Origin: Sabethes cyaneus
Taxonomy: Eukaryota; Arthropoda; Insecta; Diptera; Culicidae
Reading direction: 5' to 3'
Length of the DNA: 64,000 bases
Assembly (NCBI RefSeq): GCF_943734655.1
Contig: NC_071355.1
Location: 237,054,027-237,118,026 of the forward strand
The notes below the pieces were generated by a model. The model was given only the letters and a program-made list of their open reading frames with translations, was not told where the DNA came from and ran no database searches. The translations under genes were made by a program, and so were the position numbers. Below are positions 54,720-64,000 of the stretch, in pieces (the first letter of the stretch is position 1; every line of letters begins with the position of its first letter).

Positions 54720-56216
54720 ATGAGCTCGAGCGAGAAAGAGGAACCATTTCGCCTTCCACCTCCCAAATTTGCGGACGAAACAAAGAAATCGCTGGACAGT
54801 TTCACCAAACTTAGGAATCCGCATTTTTCGACACCGTCCGGTATGCTGTTGCCGCGGGAAAAACAACCACCACCGATGTACGGTCCGCGTGGTTCGACGG
54901 TGCCGCCGCGATTTCTCAACTCCTACCATCGAAGAGGAATGGGCGGCCGGAGATCTGAGGACCGAAACGATAATTTTCAGTACCAGTTCCTGAAAGGGCC
55001 TCGACACGGTCACTATAACGAGGACAAAGATGTGATCCCTGAACTGCTGGAGATCGATTGGTCACTCTGGTGTGAGGCATGCGATATGAATTGTAACTCC
55101 GAACAGGAATTGAAAGCCCATCTGGCTGCACATCAACGCTGTGAAGTGCCAGGATGCCAATACGCGGGTCACCCGAAGGCTATGAAGCGACACTGGCGGC
55201 TTGCTCACGATGAAGCTAAGCTTCTTGAGAAAGCTCAGGTACAAAGCAAACAGAGCCCCGAAGAGATTGCCAGTTGGCGTGAAGAAAGACGAAAGCGGTT
55301 CCCTACTAAGGAAAACATCGAACGAAGACGGCAGGCCCAGCAGGAACGTTTCAAACGAGGGGAGCGTATCGAAGAAAACAAAAATAGATTTCCTAATAGA
55401 CCAGAATCGGATTACCGGCAAACCAATTCGCGCAGAGGCAGAGGCCGTTTTGGGGCAGGCAATCGTCGTTCGCGGAAGAAGAATGAGACTGAATCTAAAG
55501 AACCGACTGATTCAGACAGTGAAGATAATTCGTCCCATGTTCCGTTTAAAGGTACTTCGGAATTGAAAAATTATAAACCAAAACCTGTGAATGCCTTATC
55601 CTTGCTTGGAGCTTATGGAAGTGATAGTGAAAACGATTCCGATGAGGAAGATGAGAAGTCGGATAACAAAACCGTGTCAGAATCGAACGATGAAGTAACC
55701 CCTACAAAAGCGGAAGATCAAACTAAACCGTTCAACCCGGAAAGTATTCCCATAAGCGACGAAGAACCAGTCGAGGAGGAAAAACATTTATCCGAAGGAG
55801 AAATCGAATCAGATTCATCAGCAAATGAGGATGAACCGGCAGAAGAATCCAATATCAAGAAGAATCAGTCTGATGCTGAAAGCGAGCAGAAAGCTGTCGA
55901 ACCTAGTTCCCCTAAACGAAGAACCCGAGTTCGTAAACGTCGCCATGGGAACGACCCGGAACAACCAACAGGCTCAACTACTGCCAGCAAGCTGGCTCGA
56001 GTTGAACGACCGATCCTAGATTACCGAAAACTACGTCAAACCCGTCAGAACACGATGCTGGAAAAACTGCTGGAACCGGACATTCGACACGAACGAAACG
56101 TGCTGCTACAGTGCGTTCGATTCGTGGTGGAAAACAAATTCTTCGGAATCGGTCAAACCAAACCAAGTCTTCCGTCACAAATCCCACAAAAAAGTCCCGG
56201 ACAATCAGAAAAATAA
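54720..56216 (+). CDS. Nufip: NUFIP1 homologue (Nufip)
   Basis: This predicted 498-residue protein is the insect counterpart of NUFIP1, an RNA-binding factor that works with the R2TP/HSP90 machinery in assembling box C/D snoRNPs. The start is ATG 54720. A C2H2-type region at about residues 119-165 reads LWCEACDMNCNSEQELKAHLAAH, then CEVPGCQYAGHPKAMKRHWRLAH. It is followed by the family signature SPEEIASWREERRKRFPT and a basic helix. The middle is acidic and Ser-rich, with the conserved LSLLGAYGSDSE. The C-terminus has EKLLEPDIRHERNVLLQCVR and FFGIG, both typical. There is no intron. An AATAAA lies at the stop, and the gene converges on MED11 47 bp away. Confidence 0.9.
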   Translation: MSSSEKEEPFRLPPPKFADETKKSLDSFTKLRNPHFSTPSGMLLPREKQPPPMYGPRGSTVPPRFLNSYHRRGMGGRRSEDRNDNFQYQFLKGPRHGHYNEDKDVIPELLEIDWSLWCEACDMNCNSEQELKAHLAAHQRCEVPGCQYAGHPKAMKRHWRLAHDEAKLLEKAQVQSKQSPEEIASWREERRKRFPTKENIERRRQAQQERFKRGERIEENKNRFPNRPESDYRQTNSRRGRGRFGAGNRRSRKKNETESKEPTDSDSEDNSSHVPFKGTSELKNYKPKPVNALSLLGAYGSDSENDSDEEDEKSDNKTVSESNDEVTPTKAEDQTKPFNPESIPISDEEPVEEEKHLSEGEIESDSSANEDEPAEESNIKKNQSDAESEQKAVEPSSPKRRTRVRKRRHGNDPEQPTGSTTASKLARVERPILDYRKLRQTRQNTMLEKLLEPDIRHERNVLLQCVRFVVENKFFGIGQTKPSLPSQIPQKSPGQSEK

Positions 56217-56263
56217 AACAAAAGTTGTTGTCGAAACCTTATCTTTTTATTTGCTTCCGGCAA

Positions 56264-56757
56264 TCACAGCATAACTCCTGCCGTACTGGCAGCACCGCCC
56301 TGGCCCGGTCCGGGGGCACCGACTCGCTGTTGGTTGGTCTGCAGCCGGGTGGCAGCTTGGGTGTACTTCAGCTTGCATTCTTCCAGCTCCTTGATGCGAG
56401 ACTTTACGTGCTGGATGCGATGCCAGGCCATTTGCAGAACCTTGGCTGCGGCGTAGCCCGAGCCTTCGTGCGGCTGCCCGGTGGATACCTGCGTCAGGTA
56501 GTTAATCTGCTCGGAGAGTTTCGATTCGACCGAGTTCAGTGACTTTAGGAACTGATTGGTGTGGGTTTCCGTGGCCTTCTGGCTGGTTTTCTCTTTACTG
56601 AGCTCGAGCAGGGCTTGTCCTACAATGGGGATGAATAATTAATGATTGATGAATATTAAATTCACTGAAAACCGGTAAACTTACCTGCACTCTGTAAGCA
56701 TAGGATCACTTCCTTTTCAATTGAATCCAGCACTTGTATTTTATCAATCGCCGACAT
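56264..56757 (-). CDS. MED11: Mediator subunit MED11 (two exons)
   Basis: MED11 is a small head-module subunit of Mediator that pairs with MED22 and contacts RNA polymerase II and TFIIH. Exon 1 (56757-56685) encodes MSAIDKIQVLDSIEKEVILC. Exon 2 (56619-56264) continues ALLELSKEKTSQKATETH, the conserved EQINYLTQVSTGQPHEGSGY, and a C-terminal helix. Together they give 142 residues, close to other insect MED11 proteins and slightly longer than human MED11. The 65-bp intron has GT-AG ends and the phase is correct. A minus-strand AATAAA near 56250 lies in the gap shared with Nufip. Confidence 0.9.
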
Positions 56758-57514
56758 TTTGCACACAAAATAGGTGGTCTCTATATGAACTTTCGGCACA
56801 ATTAATCACCGAGTATTGCAAATTTTTGATAATTTTTATGGTTTATCACGGATAAATTTTAGTTATAAACAAAAATTAAAACGATGCCGATGCTAATAAA
56901 ATATAAACAGTGCTAAACCTCAAATTAAAATCACATCAGATCACACATCACACCAAACAGTCGACATTAAGCTCATGCTACCGCTTTTAACCGAGGGGCT
57001 CAACACAGCAGTACTAATTCCCTATTACACTGAGGCCAATTTCCCAGCGGGGTGGTGTGGCTGTCAAATCACATACATTAGTACTGTGTTACTATAGTTA
57101 CTATATATATAGTTCGCGGGTAGAAAACCAGGCGAATTGGCATCCCTGATTTATGAAATTAAATTTGAAATTATGATGAAATGTGCAGGTTTTTACGAAA
57201 AATAATCACTGGCGGGTGTTGAAAATGACTAGTTCTATGAAAATAAAGTGTGTTTTTTTAACATTACTCCTGCATTTTGGATTTTGAAAAGCTTTTGGCT
57301 CCGCTTTTGACGTTTATTTGGCTCCCGATTTTCTATCCGCCGAACTATATCCAGCTTTCCACGAGCGATAATGGCGGATATTGAGCACAAGTGGGCACAA
57401 TCTTTTGACATTCATTGGAGGAGCGTCGTGTTCGCCCTGACGGAGTTACTATGGAAACATCCATGATTGTTTATTGTTCGAGTGTAACAATGTAAACATT
57501 GTTTAATTTTGCAG
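56758..57514. other. Intergenic region, MED11 upstream
   Basis: This contains the MED11 promoter side and about 700 bp of AT-rich sequence. I searched it for the missing DEAH-helicase N-terminus (GETGCGKST, DEAH motifs) and saw none. Confidence 0.6.
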
Positions 57515-58453
57515 ATCGCAAGGTCGCATGTATCCCTATACGAGGTGTTTTATTTGCAAGGTAAGGTTTTGTTCGTCAGGCTCAAAAAGATATAATAATT
57601 TGGACTACACTTTCAGAACCTTGGCCAGACTACGTGAAGGGAACAGTGGAAACGGTAATGAAAATCCATCGTAGTGAGAAACCGAGAGACATTCTTGCGT
57701 TCCTGACGGGGCAGGAAGAAGTGTTAAAAGCACTCGATCTTTTGCGTGAGCATAAGGAGGCTAGTGGGAAGGATGACTTGACAATATTTCCCATGTACGG
57801 AACGCTATCCAACACGGATCAGTTGAAAGTTTTTTTCAACGCCCCTAAGGGAGCTCGGAAAGTTATTTTAGCTACTAACATAGCGGAGACATCAGTGACA
57901 ATTCCAGGAATTGTTTATGGTAAGCCGGCTTGTAACTTAACTGCTTGCTTGAAACTGTAAAGAAATTCTAATGTCAACTACTTTCAGTTATTGATAGCGG
58001 ATTTGTAAAGTTGAACTGGTATTCAGCCGAGAGCACCACTAACAGCTTGGTAATAGTACCGACTAGCAAAGCAGCCGCGGAACAGCGAGCAGGCCGAGCC
58101 GGAAGGATTCACAGCGGAAAAGTCTACCGTCTCTATTATGAAGAAGAGTGGGACAAACTACCCGATTATACTCCACCGGAAATGCGCCGAACCGATCTCT
58201 GCAGTACGGTTTTATTTCTAAAAGCATTGGGAATTGATAACATCTTGCGGTTCACGTTTCCTTCACCACCACCGGCTAAGAATCTGCTGGCTTCACTGGA
58301 GACTTTGTTCGCTCTGGATGCACTCGACTCCGATGGAAACTTAACGTCCCCGATTGGTTATTTCTTAGCAGAAATGCCTATAAATCCGATGTTGGCTAAA
58401 ATGCTGTACAACGTCGGCGAGATGGGATGCTCAGAGGAAATTCTTATTATAAT
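57515..58453 (+). pseudogene. DHX35-like helicase remnant, left part
   Basis: DHX35 is a DEAH-box RNA helicase associated with the spliceosome. Three exon-like pieces remain, 57515-57560, 57617-57919 and 57988-58453, with GT-AG junctions in matching phase. They cover the second helicase lobe: AFLTGQEEV, KVILATNIAETSVTIPGIVY, then VIDSGFVKL, the RNA-contacting RAGRAGR, and ALGIDNILRF. The first lobe with Walker A and DEAH motifs is absent upstream. A frameshift lies near 57534 between GRMYP and EVFYLQ. An LTR retrotransposon then interrupts the coding sequence at 58453. Retained introns show that it is not a processed copy. Confidence 0.87.
58449..58453. repeat. TSD ATAAT, left copy
   Basis: ATAAT here and at 63377-63381 flank gypsy element 3. 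Joining across it restores the DHX35 reading SEEILIIIAMLQVQ. Confidence 0.93.
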
Positions 58454-58642
58454 TGTTGCGGTTGCTATGCACCCCTCGTGTTTAGCTCTTTACGTTTAGC
58501 TCTTTGCGTTTAGCTTTAGACCCATATCCTTATGTACTTTGTTTTTAGTTTTAAGATCATTCATTCCGTATCCGCTTGTAGTAGAGTACAGTCAAATAAA
58601 AGAAGGTGGAAAATTTCAAACAGTATTTCTTTTAATAAAACA
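58454..58642 (+). repeat. 5' LTR of gypsy element 3
   Basis: It starts TGTTGCGGTTGC and ends AATAAAACA. It contains three tandem copies of GTTTAGCTCTTT-like sequence near 58480-58515 and an AATAAA near 58597. Confidence 0.95.
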
Positions 58643-58837
58643 TGGTGTCAGAAGTAAAAGTTTGTTTCTGAAAGTGTTTCGGCGTCATTTGTGATATCGC
58701 GGGAAAATTCAGTGTTAAACAAACAAGACTATAGAAGCAAGGACGAAAATTAGAACGTGTGAATCGTTAAGTCGCAGTTTGCTGGCGGCCATTTTGTTTT
58801 CGTATCCTTGTCACGTGTTTTACGGTGTGCCATAAAG

Positions 58838-61800
58838 ATGGATAATATACAGTTCCAGCAGCTTCTGGATCACCAAACCAGAATGTTTGCTGAATTATGT
58901 CGTGGATTGACAACCGCAGTAAGTCAATCGAATACCGCTAACGCGTCGGCTAGTCGCCAGCCGTGTGCTGCAAGTGTAACAGTTCCGCAGCCGTCTCCTC
59001 TCGCTTTGGAAGGAGACATGCAAGAAAATTTCGACTTTTTCGAAAAAAGCTGGCGAGACTACGCAAAAGCCATTGGTATGGACCGGTGGCCAGCAGCCGA
59101 CGATCCGCAGAAAGTGAGTTTTCTTCTGTCCGTTATCGGCGAGCCCGCTAGAAAAAAATATTTTAATTTTGAGCTTACTGTGGAGGAGCAATCGAATCTT
59201 GAAGCGGCATTGTGTGCTATTAAGCAGAAAGTGGTTACAAAGCGAAACATCATCATAGACCGGTTGGATTATTTCTCAGCAGCTCAGCACCCGAGAGAGT
59301 CTATCGACGAGTTTGCTACACGGCTTAAGATTCTAGCCAAAACAGCTAAGCTGGGTGAGTTACAGGCAGAATTCGTCACATTTAAGCTTGTGACTGCCAA
59401 TAAATGGCCTAGCCTTCGGTCTAAAATGATAGCTATACCTGATATTGATACCACGAAAGCAATTGATATGTGCCGAGCGGAGGAGATAACAACGAAGCAT
59501 TCATCTGAGCTAGGTGTCTCGACTCCAGATGTGGAGGTGAACAAAGTGCAGAGGGCAAAATCGAAACTATCGCGTTGCAAGTTCTGTGGTGACCGTCACG
59601 AGTTTGTTAAAGGTGTCTGTCCAGCATTCGGAAAAAAGTGTCGTCGCTGCAATGGTAAAAACCATTTCGAAAAAGTGTGCAAATCGAGTCGGAAGTCACG
59701 TAACCAGAAGCCCCGAAGAGTGAAGAAAATTGATGAAGAAAACAGTGAAACAGACGTAAGTTCCTCAACAGACGAATCAGGGGAAGAAACTGAACAAGAA
59801 TATGAGATCGGTAGAATTTTTGACAACAGTGCCCGAGGTGGAGGTGTGTCGGCCCAGTTAGATTTGAAAATTGGTAGTTCATGGAAACCCGTTGTGTGTG
59901 AATTGGATACTGGAGCGAACACGAGCCTGATTGGTCATGCTTGCTTGTCAAAACTTACAGGTAACGCTAGTCCACCATTATTGCCTTCTCAGTTCCGTTT
60001 GCAGAGTTTCGGCGGAAACCCGATCAATGTTTTGGGTCAAGTGAAAATACCTTGTCGCCGAGCGGGAAAGAGGTATTCTTTAGTGCTTCAAGTAGTTGAC
60101 GTTAATCACCGTCCGCTGCTATCCGCAAATGTGTGTCGTGTGCTGAAGCTCGTCAAATTTTGTAAAACAGTTTCTGTAACAGAACCCAAATCTGCAAAGT
60201 TACTTAATATATACCGCGTCAAAGCAGAACAGATTGTCGACGCACACAAGGAACTCTTCAATGGTTATGGAAAATTCGCTGGAAAGGTCTCTCTAGAGTG
60301 TGACGAAAACATCCCTCCATTGATTCAACAGCCTCGTCGGGTACCCATCGCTTTGCGAGGTAAGTTGAAAAATGAATTGGCCTCTCTCGAAAAGGACGGC
60401 ATTATTGTCAAGGAACCACAACACACAGAATGGGTTAGCAACCTTGTTTTGGTTCAACGGGGTAACTCTGAAACGAAAGGCATTCGAATATGTTTAGATC
60501 CTATTCCACTAAATAAGGCGCTCAAAAGACCCCATTTACAATTCGTTACTCTTGATGAGATACTCCCTGAACTGGGTGATGCGAAGATATTTTCGACAGT
60601 GGATGCCAAGAAGGGCTTTTGGCATGTCGAATTGGACGAAGCCAGCAGTAAGTTGACAACCTTTTGGACCCCCTACGGTCGTTATAGATGGACCCGTCTT
60701 CCTTTTGGTATTTCATCTGCCCCTGAAATCTTCCAAATGAAATTACAGGAAGTAATCCAAGGCCTTAAAGGAGTAGAATGTATTGCCGACGATCTCTTGC
60801 TATATGGAAAAGGCGGTACATTTGAAGAAGCATTGATCGATCACAATACTAATCTAGAAAACCTGCTATCCAGACTCGAAGAACGGAATGTTAAACTGAA
60901 CCGTTCCAAACTAAAATTATGCCAAACTTCAGTTGATTTTTACGGACACGTGCTCACTGACCAGGGATTGAAGCCAGATGAAAGTAAAATTTCTACGATA
61001 CGAAACTTTCCTACTCCATCGGATCGAAAAGAAGTTCATCGCTTTGTCGGTATGATAAATTACTTGAGTCGCTTCATCCCAAATCTTAGCATGAACATTA
61101 CAAACTTGCGAAGATTGATTTCTACTTCCGTTCCTTGGCAGTGGACGGAGACAGAGGAGGAGGAATTCAAACGCGTCAAGAATTTAGTATCGGACATTGG
61201 CACGCTTCGCTACTACAATATGAACTTACCGATTACCATTGAGTGTGATGCCAGTTGTTTCGGTTTGGGAGCTGCTGTTTTCCAAGAAGACGGAGTAATC
61301 GGATACGCTTCTCGAACACTAACTGCTACGGAGAAGAATTACGCCCAGATAGAGAAGGAACTGCTTGCCATTTTGTTTGCTTGTGTTCGATTCGATCAGT
61401 TAATCGTGGGAAACCCTAGAGTTACTATTAAGACCGATCATCGACCTCTTATTAACATTTTCCGGAAGCCTCTACTATCAGCCCCCAGACGACTTCAACA
61501 TATGCTATTAAACCTTCAAAGATATAGCATATCCTTGGAATATGTGACCGGCAAGAACAACGTTGTAGCTGATGCTCTTTCGAGGGCCCCGCTTAACGAC
61601 AATGCAGCTGCAGATGTGTACAAGAAAAGCAACATATACAAAGTCATCGAAGAGGTAGGCAGCGTCAGACTAAGTAATTACCTAAGTATTTCGGATACTC
61701 GTTTGAGTGAGATAATTCAAGCAACAGCGAACGACTCGACGATGCAGCTCATCATCGAATTCATCCTAAATGGCTGGCCAACAACGGCCGACCAAGTGCC

Positions 61801-63160
61801 CGACAGCGTTAAAATATATTTCCGGTACTGTCAGGAGTTGTCGACCCAAGACGGCTTAGTTTTCCGTAACGACAGAATCCTTATACCGCACTCTCTACGC
61901 AGAAAACTTATCGATATTTGTCACGCAAGTCACAGTGGAATCGAAGCTACTCTAAAGTTAGCACGCGCGAACTTATTCTGGCCCGGAATGAGTGTTCAAA
62001 TTAAAGAAGTTGTCCAGTCGTGCACAACATGTGCCAAGTTTGCAGCATCTCAATCAAATCCTCCAATGGTGACTCACAGCATTCCAGTGTACCCGTTCCA
62101 ATTCGTTTCCATGGATGTTTTCTTCGCGGACTTCGTAAATATCAGAAGAGCATTCCTAGTAACCGTGGATCACTATTCTGATTATTTTGAGGTCGACGTC
62201 TTAAAAGATTTGAAGCCAGATTCCGTTATAGCTGCCTGCAAAGAAAACTTCGCCCGTCATGGAAAGCCTCAGGTAATTCTTACAGACAATGGTACTAACT
62301 TTGTTTGCCAAAAGATGGTAGAGTTTGCCCGCGAGTGGGACTTTCAGCACATAACGTCTGCTCCTCATCATCAACAAGCCAACGGGAAAGCGGAAGCAGC
62401 CGTGAAGATTGCTAAACGTTTACTAAAAAAGTCAGAAGAATCCGGAATTGATTTCTGGTATGCACTTTTGCATTGGCGGAACATACCCAATAAAATAGGT
62501 TCCAGTCCAGCGGCTCGTTTATTTTCGAGGTCTACAAGATGCGGCATTCCAACTTCTGCAAAGAATCTTTTTCCGAAAGTTGTCGATGGTGTTGCAGGTG
62601 CTATTGAAGCCAACCGAAAGAAAATTAAATTTCACTACGATAAAGTAACTAAGACTCTACCTAATCTTCAAGTCGGCTCTCCAGTATATGTTCAGTTGAA
62701 TCCAGAAACTTCGAAACAGTGGACTCCTGGCACAATTTTGAATCGCTTGAGTGAACGCTCTTTCCAGGTAGAAGTAGATGGTGCTGGTTATCGTCGCAGT
62801 GCTGTTCACATCAAGCCTCGCAAGGAACTTGCCTCGTTACCAACAGCTGGACCTGGACACAATCGCAATCCTGTCTTGATGCTCCCAGAGGACGAAAATT
62901 TTCCCGATAGAAATATTGAAGCTGTTCCGAACAACGCAGTTATTGGAAATGGTTTTCATGCGTCAAATCAATCAACGTTTGCTGCGATTGATAAGTCGTC
63001 GTCGTCGTCAACGGTGCCTATCGAACCGTCCGTTACAACACCTCGTGCTTCGCAACCAAAAGAGAAACGTGTTTCATCGGCTCCTAGACCAGTTGATCGC
63101 CCGAGAAGAGAAATTCGTCTTCCGAATAGATTTAAGGATTATCATGTAAATTTAAGTTAA
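58838..63160 (+). CDS. gypsy 3 Gag-Pol polyprotein
   Basis: One ORF of 1440 residues from ATG 58838 (the open frame begins slightly earlier with a TTG). Gag ends in two cysteine knuckles: CKFCGDRHEFVKGVC, in CCHC spacing, and CRRCNGKNHFEKVC. The protease site is CELDTGANTSLIG. RT shows GIRICLDPIPLNK, FSTVDAKKGFWHVEL, RLPFGISSAPEIFQ and the catalytic CIADDLLLYG, with Ala in the second position where many gypsy RTs have Val or Ile. RNase H begins IECDASCFGLGAAVF. Integrase has HASHSGIEATLKLARANLFW, a CTTC zinc pair, and core motifs SMDVFFAD, LTDNGTNF and NGKAEAAVKIAK giving D, D, E. No stop or frameshift is present. Fusion of gag and pol in one frame removes the need for frameshifting. Confidence 0.94.
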   Translation: MDNIQFQQLLDHQTRMFAELCRGLTTAVSQSNTANASASRQPCAASVTVPQPSPLALEGDMQENFDFFEKSWRDYAKAIGMDRWPAADDPQKVSFLLSVIGEPARKKYFNFELTVEEQSNLEAALCAIKQKVVTKRNIIIDRLDYFSAAQHPRESIDEFATRLKILAKTAKLGELQAEFVTFKLVTANKWPSLRSKMIAIPDIDTTKAIDMCRAEEITTKHSSELGVSTPDVEVNKVQRAKSKLSRCKFCGDRHEFVKGVCPAFGKKCRRCNGKNHFEKVCKSSRKSRNQKPRRVKKIDEENSETDVSSSTDESGEETEQEYEIGRIFDNSARGGGVSAQLDLKIGSSWKPVVCELDTGANTSLIGHACLSKLTGNASPPLLPSQFRLQSFGGNPINVLGQVKIPCRRAGKRYSLVLQVVDVNHRPLLSANVCRVLKLVKFCKTVSVTEPKSAKLLNIYRVKAEQIVDAHKELFNGYGKFAGKVSLECDENIPPLIQQPRRVPIALRGKLKNELASLEKDGIIVKEPQHTEWVSNLVLVQRGNSETKGIRICLDPIPLNKALKRPHLQFVTLDEILPELGDAKIFSTVDAKKGFWHVELDEASSKLTTFWTPYGRYRWTRLPFGISSAPEIFQMKLQEVIQGLKGVECIADDLLLYGKGGTFEEALIDHNTNLENLLSRLEERNVKLNRSKLKLCQTSVDFYGHVLTDQGLKPDESKISTIRNFPTPSDRKEVHRFVGMINYLSRFIPNLSMNITNLRRLISTSVPWQWTETEEEEFKRVKNLVSDIGTLRYYNMNLPITIECDASCFGLGAAVFQEDGVIGYASRTLTATEKNYAQIEKELLAILFACVRFDQLIVGNPRVTIKTDHRPLINIFRKPLLSAPRRLQHMLLNLQRYSISLEYVTGKNNVVADALSRAPLNDNAAADVYKKSNIYKVIEEVGSVRLSNYLSISDTRLSEIIQATANDSTMQLIIEFILNGWPTTADQVPDSVKIYFRYCQELSTQDGLVFRNDRILIPHSLRRKLIDICHASHSGIEATLKLARANLFWPGMSVQIKEVVQSCTTCAKFAASQSNPPMVTHSIPVYPFQFVSMDVFFADFVNIRRAFLVTVDHYSDYFEVDVLKDLKPDSVIAACKENFARHGKPQVILTDNGTNFVCQKMVEFAREWDFQHITSAPHHQQANGKAEAAVKIAKRLLKKSEESGIDFWYALLHWRNIPNKIGSSPAARLFSRSTRCGIPTSAKNLFPKVVDGVAGAIEANRKKIKFHYDKVTKTLPNLQVGSPVYVQLNPETSKQWTPGTILNRLSERSFQVEVDGAGYRRSAVHIKPRKELASLPTAGPGHNRNPVLMLPEDENFPDRNIEAVPNNAVIGNGFHASNQSTFAAIDKSSSSSTVPIEPSVTTPRASQPKEKRVSSAPRPVDRPRREIRLPNRFKDYHVNLS

Positions 63161-63187
63161 TTTTTCTTTTATTTAAAGTAAGGAGGA

Positions 63188-63376
63188 TGTTGCGGTTGCT
63201 ATGCACCCCTCGTGTTTAGCTCTTTACGTTTAGCTCTTTGCGTTTAGCTTTAGACCCATATCCTTATGTACTTTGTTTTTAGTTTTAAGATCATTCATTC
63301 CGTATCCGCTTGTAGTAGAGTACAGTCAAATAAAAGAAGGTGGAAAATTTCAAACAGTATTTCTTTTAATAAAACA
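63188..63376 (+). repeat. 3' LTR of gypsy element 3
   Basis: It appears identical to 58454-58642 and is followed by the TSD ATAAT at 63377-63381, after which DHX35 sequence resumes. Confidence 0.95.
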
Positions 63377-63381
63377 ATAAT

Positions 63382-63940
63382 AGCCATGCTGCAAGTTCAA
63401 TCAGTTTTCTCAAAACCAGTGAGCGGCCAGGCGTCCATACGAGCCCCTATTGCGAAGCGTAATTTTGAAGTTTCTGAGGGAGATCTGATCACACTTTTGA
63501 ATATGTACACAGCCTTTGTTGCAAATGATCGCACGAAAGAATTCTAAGGACGAAATTTTTTAATGTATCGTAATTTGAAACGCGCACATGAAATCAAAAC
63601 ACAACTTTGCAGCATGCTGGAACGAGAATTAAACATACCACTGCTTTCTTGTGGTGACAATGTGGAAACTATATGCCGCTGCAATGTGTCGGGATTTTTT
63701 CCATACGCTGCTTATTTGCATCATTCTGGGGTTTACAAAACGGTACGAGGTGACACAGAGCTTTCGATTCATCCACTTTCGGCATTGTATATCGTAGAAC
63801 AGCCACAATGGGTTGTATTTTGTGAACTTTTGCATACTTCCAAATTGTTTATAAAGGTACCGTTATTAAACAAGAGTGGCTCACAGAACTGGCACCTCAC
63901 TATTACCATAAAGTTACGGTCGTAAGAGATATTTTCTAAA
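63382..63940 (+). pseudogene. DHX35-like helicase remnant, right part
   Basis: This continues the C-terminal domain of the DHX35 copy. It has AMLQVQSVFSKP, FEVSEGDLITLLNMYTAFV, CNVSGFFPYAAYLHHSGVY, and LSIHPLSALYI with QWVVF, in the order of the DHX35 C-terminus. An in-frame TAA at 63545-63547 stands where the family has a Cys codon. A frameshift near 63858 puts the last block (WLTELAPHYYHK, ending near 63940) in another frame. With the lesion in the left part, this copy was already disabled apart from the retrotransposon. An assembly error could mimic single lesions but hardly all of them. Confidence 0.86.
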
Positions 63941-64000
63941 CCTTAATATACTTGGAGTTTTAAAGCCAAATAATTTCTTGTATTTTAATTTGATGACCAG
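63941..64000. other. Downstream of the DHX35 remnant
   Basis: These last bases are AT-rich and hold nothing recognisable. Confidence 0.4.

Larger units (their letters stand above)
58454..63376 (+). mobile_element. Intact, very young Ty3/gypsy element 3
   Basis: This 4923-bp element has 189-bp LTRs (58454-58642 and 63188-63376) that appear identical base for base, and the 5-bp TSD ATAAT. The 5' LTR ends CA and is followed by TGGTGTCAGAAGT, which looks like a primer site complementary to a tRNA-Leu 3' end (from memory). The tract AAGTAAGGAGGA precedes the 3' LTR. A single uninterrupted Gag-Pol ORF fills the interior. Identical LTRs and an open ORF imply a recent, potentially autonomous copy. 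The single ORF and short LTRs are Mag-like. Confidence 0.95.

Noticed and set aside
54769..56187. Additional ORFs in other frames over Nufip
   Set aside because: They overlap a gene with clear homology and show only composition-driven open frames.
59607..59951. Minus-strand ORFs opposite gypsy 3 Gag-Pol
   Set aside because: They are shadows of the sense polyprotein, with no supporting motif.

Overview
This is eukaryotic, almost certainly mosquito nuclear DNA; an Aedes-like culicine is my inference. It carries insect-type genes with short GT-AG introns, plus two TOR introns swollen to about 7 and 13 kb by Ty3/gypsy, BEL/Pao, R1-type and other non-LTR elements and many small terminal-inverted-repeat (TIR) elements. 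No species-diagnostic gene is visible.

Host genes lie mainly in the right half. TOR kinase runs on the minus strand from 52471 to 24675 in six exons that join in frame to 2452 codons with HEAT, FAT, FRB, kinase and FATC regions. A Nufip (NUFIP1) homologue (54720-56216, +) and Mediator subunit MED11 (56757-56264, -, two exons) follow and converge tail to tail. From 57515 there is a 5'-truncated, intron-bearing, broken copy of the DEAH helicase DHX35.

Transposons, left to right: a copia fragment; a nearly full-length R1-clade retrotransposon (copy A, -) split by an 8.9-kb gypsy element (3603-12467) that is itself split by a 1.5-kb TIR element; a second R1 copy (B, +) split by a 6.9-kb mdg1/412-like gypsy element (16330-23193). 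TOR intron 4 holds a 1.2-kb TIR element and a decayed BEL/Pao element carrying LINE fragments. TOR intron 3 holds several LINE fragments and a long array of ~140-bp repeats with at least five TIR elements and a LINE dropped into it, one of them a four-level nest. The TOR-Nufip intergenic region holds a 96-bp-arm foldback and a ~1.1-kb minisatellite. A third gypsy element (58454-63376), with one uninterrupted gag-pol ORF, identical 189-bp LTRs and a 5-bp target duplication, sits inside the DHX35 remnant.

Most boundaries were fixed by joining the flanks and checking that the interrupted reading frame or repeat is restored, with target-site duplications (TSDs) read directly. Clade names for repeats come from recognised motifs without a database search. 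I see no CRISPR, operon, tRNA or rRNA gene. I found no clearly new biological system; the most unusual items are the GTAAC-rich 1.5-kb element, the possible intron in a gypsy pol gene, the small membrane-protein ORF of the mdg1-like element, and the nested element stack.
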